DNA of 64,000 nt from Methylotenera sp. (GTDB lineage Bacteria; Pseudomonadota; Gammaproteobacteria; Burkholderiales; Methylophilaceae), in assembly GCA_009693255.1 (NCBI GenBank), contig SHXQ01000001.1:98511-162510 (forward strand), read 5' to 3'. The notes beneath the pieces were generated by a model. The model saw only the letters and a list, made by a program, of their open reading frames with translations. It did not search any database and was not told the DNA's origin. The position numbers and the translations under genes were made by a program. Below, piece by piece: positions 53,941 through 61,922 of this stretch (within the stretch, counting starts at the first letter, position 1; every line of letters starts with the position of its first letter).

Positions 53941-56457
53941 CTAATTTCCGTCTGAACCTAGTAAAGTGGCTTCGCCAGAGGTGCCGCCAGCATAGCTGAG
54001 TAACTCCTCTGGTTTAACGCGCAACGCCGCCCCTACTGGACAAGCGCGGACGCATACCGGACCATCGACAATATCTTTGCACATGTCACACTTCACCGCC
54101 ACTTTAGGTCCATCAACGACAGCTAAAGATTTAGGCTTAATACCAAGTAGCATCTGCCACAGGCTAGGTTCAGGCTGATCATGGATTACTGCCATTTGAA
54201 TCACATCGTAAGGGCAATTTACTTGGCAGTTACCACAACCGATGCAGCTGTCATCAATGTACACTTCACCATGTGGTGCGCGATGAATCGCGTCGGGTGG
54301 GCAATCTTTCATGCAGTGGGGATGTTCGCAGTGGCGGCAAGATGTGGGTACGCGAATATTTGCAAAAATCGGACCAGCATCCCGATCTAGTCGAGTTGCG
54401 CCACCATGCGTGTCGGCACAAGCCTGTTCGCAGTGATTGCAACGCACACATAACGACTCGTCGATGAGCAATACGTCGGTCGCTTCGCCTACCCCTTGTT
54501 GAATTAAGAAAGAAATTAGATTGGATGGGGTGGATTGCGTTGCGATAGAAGCCTTGCTATCAAAAGCCGTCTCCAGTTGCTGACGATTTTCCTGATCTTG
54601 CAAGTGTTGCAGGTAGCGCGCATCGAGTTCACCGCGAATTTCAGGATTGCGCGCAATGATGTCTCGCATACGCCCAGCTTCGATTAACACAGCGTCCGTC
54701 GCAATGGCGGCGCGAACCGTCGCATAGCGTGGCTCGCCAGAAACCAGTGACATTTCGCCTACATAATGGCCAGCCGCCACATAAAGTAGTACAACTTCTC
54801 TGCCGCCTATCAGGCGTGAAACGGTGACTGAGCCACTTTGAATTAAATATAGACCGTCTGCCTCATCCCCTTCATGAAATAGCTCTTCGCCAGCCGCATA
54901 GCTTTTGAGTGTGGCGTTATTAGCAACGTCATTAAGATCTTCTTCGCTTAGCGATAGGCCAATGCAGAGATGCACAATTGTCTTAATCGCGACTTCATTG
55001 AGTATGCGGCGCATAGACTGCACTGAATCAATGAGCTTTTGCATGACACGCCTAGGGGTTTCTATCAGCACGCACGGCGCACTAGCGCGAACCGTGCCAG
55101 CTCGGCGTCGGCCTGACACCAGCGCCAACTCGCCAAAAAATTCACCAGCTTTGAGTGTGGCATCTGGCGCACCATCATCATCAATCAGAACATCCAGCTC
55201 GCCTTCAATAATTAAGTAAAATGTGGTGCTGTAATCATTTCTTTTGAAAATGACATCACCTGCTTTCGCTAGTAATATATTACTTTCCAGCACCAGTTCT
55301 CGTAGCTGTAAGGTGTTAAGCATCGCCAGTAAGGGCACACTTTTACGAATTTTTTCTAATACATCCTCAACGCCACGGTCTGAGCAGAAGTTTGCAAATT
55401 TCTCACGCAATAGCGCGTTATCGGCGGGTTCAACAGGGTTGCCTAGTATGTATTCAATGACTTCGTAACCCTGATTGATGCCCTGCTTAATCAGCGGGTA
55501 ACCAGCCAACGCGCCAATGATATAAAGGCTGGGGACACTTGATTCGTAATGTGCGGACAGTTGAGGGAGTGCCTCTAGATCCGGGGCTGAGAAGCCGATG
55601 CCAAAGCTTTCTAGTTGCGCGCGTGATGGCAGTGCGCCAAGTCGCGCAATGACTCGATGGCACGGAATGCGTTCAACACCATTCGGCGTACTAGCAAACA
55701 CGGTAATTGGAAATTCGCCTGTGCTATTCTGTTCAATAGATTGTGGTTTGGTTTCTAGTAGCCAGTCCAGCACACCCTTCATGTGGGCATCGGTTAATTG
55801 GCTTAAATTGCTGTCCTTACAATTACTGAAGTCTTCAGCGCGGTTTAATATAATGACTTGGTTGCGACCGGTCAGCGCCAGCGCATTTTCGACGCCGCTA
55901 TCGCCGCCACCGATGACCACGATAGTCTCTTCTTGGTAGGCTTGTGGGTCATCGAGTTGATATTGAATTTGAGGTAAGTCGCCGCCAGGAATGTCCAGTT
56001 TTCGCAAATTGCCTTGCACACCAACGGCGAGTACCACATGATCAGCGCTTAATAGGCTGCCATCCGCCAGTTCCACTTCAAGTGACTTTGTGTTGCGGCG
56101 CAAACCTACAACCTTAGCGCCGTAGCGCACATTAACACGATATTCGGCTATCGTTTTTTCCCAAGTATCAAGCACGGTTTCACGTAGGGCGGCAGTAAAT
56201 GGTAGTGGACTGCGAAGCGGCAAGCCTCGTGGTTCAGCCATGACCAGCTTGCCTCGCTGATAATTTCGAATAGTGTTTGCGGGCGCCTCTTCGGCCTCTA
56301 GCAGTAAGTAGGAAACATTTTGCTCGGTGGCATGTACGGCAGCAGATAGCCCGCTGGGTCCGGCGCCTATAATAATGAGCTTGAAATGTTTTGGTGTGAC
56401 AATTCCAGTCTTACTGCTAGTTTTTTGCACTATATTCGGCGCTAGAGTTGTTACCAT
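53941..56457 (-). CDS. FAD/NAD(P) oxidoreductase - two cNMP-binding domains - four-cluster ferredoxin fusion
   Basis: GAGPSGLSAAVHATEQ (FAD), VIGGGDSGVENALAL (NAD(P)), two CAP_ED-like domains (GEFFGELALVSGRRRAGTVRA; GEMSLVSGEPRYATVRA), 16 Cys in a DmsB-like pattern. Confidence 0.93.
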   Translation of the reverse strand: MVTTLAPNIVQKTSSKTGIVTPKHFKLIIIGAGPSGLSAAVHATEQNVSYLLLEAEEAPANTIRNYQRGKLVMAEPRGLPLRSPLPFTAALRETVLDTWEKTIAEYRVNVRYGAKVVGLRRNTKSLEVELADGSLLSADHVVLAVGVQGNLRKLDIPGGDLPQIQYQLDDPQAYQEETIVVIGGGDSGVENALALTGRNQVIILNRAEDFSNCKDSNLSQLTDAHMKGVLDWLLETKPQSIEQNSTGEFPITVFASTPNGVERIPCHRVIARLGALPSRAQLESFGIGFSAPDLEALPQLSAHYESSVPSLYIIGALAGYPLIKQGINQGYEVIEYILGNPVEPADNALLREKFANFCSDRGVEDVLEKIRKSVPLLAMLNTLQLRELVLESNILLAKAGDVIFKRNDYSTTFYLIIEGELDVLIDDDGAPDATLKAGEFFGELALVSGRRRAGTVRASAPCVLIETPRRVMQKLIDSVQSMRRILNEVAIKTIVHLCIGLSLSEEDLNDVANNATLKSYAAGEELFHEGDEADGLYLIQSGSVTVSRLIGGREVVLLYVAAGHYVGEMSLVSGEPRYATVRAAIATDAVLIEAGRMRDIIARNPEIRGELDARYLQHLQDQENRQQLETAFDSKASIATQSTPSNLISFLIQQGVGEATDVLLIDESLCVRCNHCEQACADTHGGATRLDRDAGPIFANIRVPTSCRHCEHPHCMKDCPPDAIHRAPHGEVYIDDSCIGCGNCQVNCPYDVIQMAVIHDQPEPSLWQMLLGIKPKSLAVVDGPKVAVKCDMCKDIVDGPVCVRACPVGAALRVKPEELLSYAGGTSGEATLLGSDGN

Positions 56458-56661
56458 AAGGTGAATTTTCTGTGGTGTAAATCATGGGGCTGGCCATAAA
56501 TATTTTACGTCTAGGCCTAATCAAGCGGCTTGACATTAAACCTGCCAGCAAAAAACTCTCGCCTTTTCTAATGGCAACAATAGTGGCACATTCATCCCTA
56601 TAAGTCAAAACTAGACTTTAGTTTACAGACCAAATTTTTTGCCGACTAAACTCGTTTGATG

Positions 56662-56677
56662 GTTACAAAAATGTAAC
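56662..56677. promoter_or_regulatory. perfect inverted repeat GTTACA-AAAA-TGTAAC
   Basis: 6-4-6 palindrome just upstream of the putative -35 of the cox-side promoter. Confidence 0.7.
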
Positions 56678-56684
56678 AATTCTC

Positions 56685-56713
56685 TTGAGAAAATTTCATT
56701 TTCATGCTATTTT
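56685..56713 (+). promoter_or_regulatory. putative sigma70 promoter for the DUF2244-cox operon
   Basis: TTGAGA - 17 nt - TATTTT. Confidence 0.55.
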
Positions 56714-56718
56714 CGCTC

Positions 56719-56735
56719 TGCGTCAAAATGACGCA
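56719..56735. promoter_or_regulatory. perfect inverted repeat TGCGTCA-AAA-TGACGCA (RegA/PrrA-box-like)
   Basis: Contains GCGTC-N5-GACGC in the intergenic region between the redox operon and the cox operon. Confidence 0.65.
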
Positions 56736-56815
56736 TATAGCAAGCCGTGAGAAAGTTTGATTTTTTTTAAATAGGGCTTTTATTGGACTTTAAGTTTTTT
56801 AATTAAGGGCCGTAC

Positions 56816-57304
56816 ATGGCAGTATTAGATTTGGGTCATAAAATAATCGCTAGGCCAAACAATTCACTGTCGCCTGATGACAGCATTAAGTTGCTGGCGG
56901 CTATAGCTAGTGTGGCACTGCTGATAGCTTTAGGTTTTGCACGCATCGGCGCTTGGTTAGTTTTGCCTTTTGCAGGCTTAGAAATTTTAGCGTTTGCTTA
57001 TGCTTTTCATGTGATTTATATGCATGCGGATGATTTTGAAAGTATTACGATTGAAGATGACCGTGTGGTTGTAGAAAAAAGAAATTATAAAGAATCAACG
57101 ACAACGGTTTTTCAAAGATATTGGGTGCAAGTGAACGTGCGCGAGATGATGAGGGTTAAGGGTGGTCAAGGTAAAAGTGGGCTTTTTATAAGTTCACATG
57201 GCAATGAAGTTGAGTTTGGTGGAAATTTTATCAATGATGAGCAGCGCACCCAGTTGGCGAGCGAGCTCAGGAAAAAAATATTAATTAAGTTAGTTTTGGA
57301 GTAA
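56816..57304 (+). CDS. DUF2244 domain-containing membrane protein
   Basis: Two TM helices; precedes coxB as in many betaproteobacteria. Confidence 0.82.
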   Translation: MAVLDLGHKIIARPNNSLSPDDSIKLLAAIASVALLIALGFARIGAWLVLPFAGLEILAFAYAFHVIYMHADDFESITIEDDRVVVEKRNYKESTTTVFQRYWVQVNVREMMRVKGGQGKSGLFISSHGNEVEFGGNFINDEQRTQLASELRKKILIKLVLE

Positions 57305-57309
57305 GGTTT

Positions 57310-58482
57310 ATGCGAGGTTATACAAAGATTAGTTTAGCTGTTTCAGCCATGTTAGCTTCAATAAGTGCGCATGCTGATTATGCTTGGAATTTCCCTGAGC
57401 CAGTCACACCGATGGCCTTAGACACATTGCATGTACATAATAAATTTATGCTCATTGCGATGGCTATTTTCTTCGTTGTGCTCGCGATTATGATTTACTC
57501 AATTTTCGCCCATCGAAAAAGTAAAAACTTTAAGCCGCTTACGGACAAAGCGCCATCAACTATCGTTGAAATTTTTTGGACGCTCATCCCTTTCGTTATT
57601 CTGCTATGGATTGACTTTGTGGTTATGGGTATTCCAGCTTATCACAGTGTAATTATGATGGAAGATACGCGTGATAAGGCTAATATGGTCATTAAGATCA
57701 CAGGCTCACAATGGCGCTGGCAATATGAATACATGGATGGTGATGCACAAGGCATTAAATTTGTCAGCAACTTAGCTACACCAAAAGAACAAACAGATAA
57801 AGGCTTTGCAGGTGCAAAAGACGAGAACTACTTGCTGGAAGTAGATAACCGTTTGGTGTTACCAGTTGGAGCAAAAGTACGTATTTTGATGACCTCTGCT
57901 GATGTGATGCACAATTGGTGGGTGCCACAATTTGGTTCTTCACGCATGGCTGTACCTGGTTTTATTCGTGAAACTTGGGTGCAAGTGGAAAAGGCTGGTA
58001 CTTATCGCGGTCAGTGTAAAGAACTGTGCGGCAAGGGTCATGGCTATATGCCTGTGGTGGTTGATGCGTTACCAGTAGAAGAATACAAAAAATGGGTAGC
58101 GGCTAAAAAAGAAGAATTAGCCAAAGCTTCTGCAGGTGCTGATAAAGAATGGACCAAGGACGAATTGGTCGCAAATGGTAAAGTGGTATACGAGAAGAAT
58201 TGTGCCGTTTGTCACCAAGTGACAGGTGCCGGTTTACCACCAGCATTCCCAGCGATAACCGGTAGTAAAGTGACTAATGCCCCAATTTTTGGTGCTGATG
58301 GCAAGTATCTTAAAGATGGTCATCTTGATCGCGTATTAAATGGTATACGGGTAATGCCATCATGGAAGGCGCTGTTGAATGATACTGAGATTGCGTCAGT
58401 GATTACCTATGAACGAAATGCCTTAGGTAATAGCGTGGGCGATATATTGCAGCCAGCTCAAGTTAAAGAAGCGCGTCAATAA
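57310..58482 (+). CDS. coxB: cytochrome c oxidase subunit II with C-terminal cytochrome c domain
   Basis: CuA motif QCKELCGKGHGYMPV; CAVCHQ heme c motif. Confidence 0.96.
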   Translation: MRGYTKISLAVSAMLASISAHADYAWNFPEPVTPMALDTLHVHNKFMLIAMAIFFVVLAIMIYSIFAHRKSKNFKPLTDKAPSTIVEIFWTLIPFVILLWIDFVVMGIPAYHSVIMMEDTRDKANMVIKITGSQWRWQYEYMDGDAQGIKFVSNLATPKEQTDKGFAGAKDENYLLEVDNRLVLPVGAKVRILMTSADVMHNWWVPQFGSSRMAVPGFIRETWVQVEKAGTYRGQCKELCGKGHGYMPVVVDALPVEEYKKWVAAKKEELAKASAGADKEWTKDELVANGKVVYEKNCAVCHQVTGAGLPPAFPAITGSKVTNAPIFGADGKYLKDGHLDRVLNGIRVMPSWKALLNDTEIASVITYERNALGNSVGDILQPAQVKEARQ

Positions 58483-58545
58483 AGAATAATCACGATTTGA
58501 ATCAACATTAATTAATTATTTAGTTTGAGTAATTAGGAGAAGGTA

Positions 58546-60138
58546 ATGAGTACAACAACGGTAGCGCATCATGAAGAGCATGCTGAACACCCAACAGGAA
58601 TTATGCGATGGTTAACCACTACCAACCATAAAGATATCGGTACCATGTATCTAACTTTTGCGCTGATTATGTTTTTTGTGGGCGGCGCAATGATTTTGGG
58701 CATTCGTGCTGAATTGTTTAAGCCAGGTCTGCAGTTAATGAATCCTGAGTTTTTCAATCAATTGATTGGTGTGCATGCCTTGATTATGATTTTTGCGGCA
58801 TTGATGCCAGCAGCGACTGGTTTTGCTAACTGGATGATTCCATTGCAAATTGGTGCGCCGGATATGGCATTGCCGCGTTTAAATAACTGGGGTTTTTGGT
58901 TGCTACCTCCTTCTGCAATTCTCTTAACCTTACCGTTTACGCTGGCTTTGTTCGGTATAGGTGACGGTGCCTTGGCGACTGGCTGGACATTTTATCCACC
59001 ACTTTCTATTCAAGGTGGCATCGGCGTCGACTTCGCAATTTTTGCGGTGCATTTGCTTGGTATTTCTTCAGTGCTAGGTTCAATTAACATTATCGTTACC
59101 GTATTCAATATGCGCGCGCCTGGCATGACCTTAATGAAAATGCCTATGTTTGTTTGGGGTTGGTTAATTACTGCTTTCTTGTTAATTGCTACTATTCCAG
59201 TGTTAGCGGGCGCAGTAACTATGTTGTTAACAGATCGTCACTTTGGTACGCACTTCTTTGATGCAGCCGGCGGTGGTGACCCAATTATGTTCCAACATTT
59301 ATTCTGGTTCTTTGGTCATCCTGAAGTTTATATTCTGTTATTACCAGTATGGGGTTTCATTCCACAAATTTTAGAAACATTCTCACGTAAACCGATGTAT
59401 GGCTACAAAGCGCAAGTGTATTCATTTTGGGCGGTAGGCGCACTGTCAGTAGTTGTGTGGGCGCATCACTTTTTCACATCAGGCATGCCGGTACCAGCAT
59501 TGCTTTACTTTATGTACAGCACCATGGCGATTTCACTGCCATTAGCTGTGATGTTCTTCTGCTGGATCAAAACCATGTGGAAAGGCTCTATGAGCTTTGA
59601 AACCCCCATGTTGTTTACCGTGGGCTGGATTATCCTTTTCGGTATCGGCGGTTTGACTGGTTTAGTGTTGGCTGACGTTGCGGCTGATGCGCAATACCAC
59701 AATAGTTATTTTATCGTGGCGCATTTCCACTACACGCTATTTGCTGGCGGCATCATGGGTATTATGGCGGGTACTTATTACTGGTTACCTAAAATGACTG
59801 GCCATATGTACAACGAGAAGTTGGGTAAACTACACTTCTGGCTAACAGCAATCTCATTTAACTTAACTTTCATCCCTCAGTTCTTCTTGGGTTTGGCCGG
59901 TATGCCACGTCGTATTCCAGACTACGCATTGCAATTTGCAGAGTTCAACATGATTTCAACAATCGCCGCGTTTACGCTTGGCTTATCCCAGTTGATATTT
60001 GTTTATAACATTGTGACTTGTGCACGCGGTGGTAAAAAAGCCACAGATCAAGTTTGGGAAGGCGCTCAAGGTTTGGAGTGGACATTACCATCACCGCCGC
60101 CTTACCATAGCTTTACTGAGCAACCAACGGTTAAATAA
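58546..60138 (+). CDS. coxA: cytochrome c oxidase subunit I
   Basis: WFFGHPEVYILLLPVWGFIPQILETFSRKPMYGYKAQVYS; 530 aa. Confidence 0.98.
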   Translation: MSTTTVAHHEEHAEHPTGIMRWLTTTNHKDIGTMYLTFALIMFFVGGAMILGIRAELFKPGLQLMNPEFFNQLIGVHALIMIFAALMPAATGFANWMIPLQIGAPDMALPRLNNWGFWLLPPSAILLTLPFTLALFGIGDGALATGWTFYPPLSIQGGIGVDFAIFAVHLLGISSVLGSINIIVTVFNMRAPGMTLMKMPMFVWGWLITAFLLIATIPVLAGAVTMLLTDRHFGTHFFDAAGGGDPIMFQHLFWFFGHPEVYILLLPVWGFIPQILETFSRKPMYGYKAQVYSFWAVGALSVVVWAHHFFTSGMPVPALLYFMYSTMAISLPLAVMFFCWIKTMWKGSMSFETPMLFTVGWIILFGIGGLTGLVLADVAADAQYHNSYFIVAHFHYTLFAGGIMGIMAGTYYWLPKMTGHMYNEKLGKLHFWLTAISFNLTFIPQFFLGLAGMPRRIPDYALQFAEFNMISTIAAFTLGLSQLIFVYNIVTCARGGKKATDQVWEGAQGLEWTLPSPPPYHSFTEQPTVK

Positions 60139-60186
60139 GGATAAAAGCTCGGCTTGATATTTAAGCTGAGCTTAATTTGGGTCAAT

Positions 60187-60300
60187 ATGGACAAGTCAGT
60201 AAAAAATATAAGAATTAGTAATCGAAAAATTGCCTTGGCACTGGGGGGCATTGCTTTAGTTTGGTATGTGGTGTCAATGTTTGCAATATGGCATCAGTAA
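60187..60300 (+). CDS. small cytochrome oxidase-associated single-TM protein (37 aa)
   Basis: Translated directly: MDKSVKNIRISNRKIALALGGIALVWYVVSMFAIWHQ; between coxA and ctaG, overlapping the ctaG start. Confidence 0.75.
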   Translation: MDKSVKNIRISNRKIALALGGIALVWYVVSMFAIWHQ

Positions 60301-60851
60301 GCGAAAGTAAGGTATTAACGGCAAAGGAGCAGCTTGATTTAAAAAACCAGCGTTTAATACGCAAGCTTTTGTGGATGCTACTTGGGTCTCTATTGTTTGC
60401 CTTTGCGCTAGTGCCTATTTACAACGTGTTATGCACTATGACTGGCTTAAATGGAAAACCGCAAAACACTGCGACGGTTCTTGCTAAGGCGAAGATAGAT
60501 GGTACGCGATGGGTGAATGTGCAGTTTACTTCTAGCGTGATGTCAGGCTTAGGTTGGAACTTCTATCCTAAAACGACGAGCATCAGGTTGCACCCTGGGC
60601 AAATAGAAACCGTGATTTTTGTTGCAAAGAACACCACCAATGAAGTGGTGGCTGGTCAGGCTATACCTAGTGTTACACCCGGTATAGCGGCGGCTAATCT
60701 TAAAAAGATAGAGTGTTTTTGTTTTGTCAGGCAATCACTTAAGCCTGGCGAAGAAAGAGAAATGCCACTACGTTTTTTTGTGAGCCCAGAGTTGCCAAAA
60801 GATGTATCTGACATGACATTGTCATATTCATTTTTTCCAGCAGTGAAATAA
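60288..60851 (+). CDS. ctaG: cytochrome c oxidase assembly protein CtaG/Cox11
   Basis: ALVPIYNVLCTMTGLNGK; KIECFCFVRQSLKPGEEREMPLRFFVSPELP; ATG at 60288. Confidence 0.95.
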   Translation: MASVSESKVLTAKEQLDLKNQRLIRKLLWMLLGSLLFAFALVPIYNVLCTMTGLNGKPQNTATVLAKAKIDGTRWVNVQFTSSVMSGLGWNFYPKTTSIRLHPGQIETVIFVAKNTTNEVVAGQAIPSVTPGIAAANLKKIECFCFVRQSLKPGEEREMPLRFFVSPELPKDVSDMTLSYSFFPAVK

Positions 60852-60952
60852 AGTAATTAGTTTTAATTTAGAAGTAAGTGTTTTATGGTGAGGTAATGAC
60901 GGTTTATTCGTCATTGTGAATTTAATATATAAAAATGCACAGGAGTTATTGC

Positions 60953-61858
60953 ATGGCGACACATTCTAACAATCAGTATTACGTACCGCACGGTAGTATT
61001 TACCCAGCGATTATCGCTGCCGGCTTACTATCATTAGCTTCTGGTTTTATTTTTAGCGTTGCTACGGATAAAAGTCAAGAGCTTGCTTACTTGCAAACGC
61101 CAGGTAAATGGATGATGATTTTGGGCGCCACGCTCATTTTAGGCATGACCTTCAAATGGATGGGTGCCGTTATTGCCGAAAGTATCACTGGCCAATATAC
61201 AAGCTGGGAAGATAAGTCATTCCGTATCGGCATGATTGTGTTTATTTGCTCTGAAGTGGCATTCTTTGCTGCCTTCTTTGGTGCGTTGTTTTACATGAGA
61301 ATACTATCTGTGCCAGATTTAGCGGGTTACGACCTTGACATTACCCCCTATAAAGATTTTCTAGGCACATGGCCATCATCAGGCCCTGGCGGTATGACCG
61401 TGTCAGGCGAATTTAAACCAGGACTGCTGCACCCAATGGCAGCATGGGGTTTACCCGCTATTAACACTGCGCTGTTGCTGTCCTCTGGCGCTACCCTTAC
61501 TTGGGCGCATTGGGGTCTAATTAGAAACAATCGCAAACAACTCGTTATTGGTATGGCACTTACGGTAGCACTTGGTATTGCTTTCTTGATCTGCCAGGCA
61601 GCTGAATATCATGAAGCCTACACTGAAATGGGCTTGACGCTAGAATCAGGAGCTTATGGTGCTAGTTTCTTTATGCTCACGGGCTTTCACGGCTTTCATG
61701 TGATGTTAGGGACTATCATGCTGATTGTGATTTTAATCCGCTGTATGAAGGGTCATTTCACGCCTGAGCACCATTTTGGCTTCGAGGGTGTTGCTTGGTA
61801 TTGGCACTTTGTCGATGTGGTTTGGTTAGGTCTATTTGTGTTTGTATACTGGCTATAA
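60953..61858 (+). CDS. coxC: cytochrome c oxidase subunit III
   Basis: YVPHGSIYPAIIAAGLL; FHGFHVMLGTIML; WYWHFVDVVWLGLFVFVYWL. Confidence 0.97.
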   Translation: MATHSNNQYYVPHGSIYPAIIAAGLLSLASGFIFSVATDKSQELAYLQTPGKWMMILGATLILGMTFKWMGAVIAESITGQYTSWEDKSFRIGMIVFICSEVAFFAAFFGALFYMRILSVPDLAGYDLDITPYKDFLGTWPSSGPGGMTVSGEFKPGLLHPMAAWGLPAINTALLLSSGATLTWAHWGLIRNNRKQLVIGMALTVALGIAFLICQAAEYHEAYTEMGLTLESGAYGASFFMLTGFHGFHVMLGTIMLIVILIRCMKGHFTPEHHFGFEGVAWYWHFVDVVWLGLFVFVYWL

Positions 61859-61872
61859 TTGATAGCTTAATT

Positions 61873-61904
61873 AAAAAAGGCGATGCATCTGCATCGCCTT
61901 TTTT
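61873..61904. terminator. bidirectional Rho-independent terminator between coxC and polA
   Basis: AAAAAAGGCGATGC-ATCT-GCATCGCCTTTTTT. Confidence 0.92.
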
Positions 61905-61922
61905 GTTTTTGCGACGGTCTTA

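Noticed and set aside
56417-56608. 63-aa minus-strand ORF upstream of the FAD/cNMP gene
   Set aside because: Overlaps the start of the larger gene in another frame; no recognisable domain.
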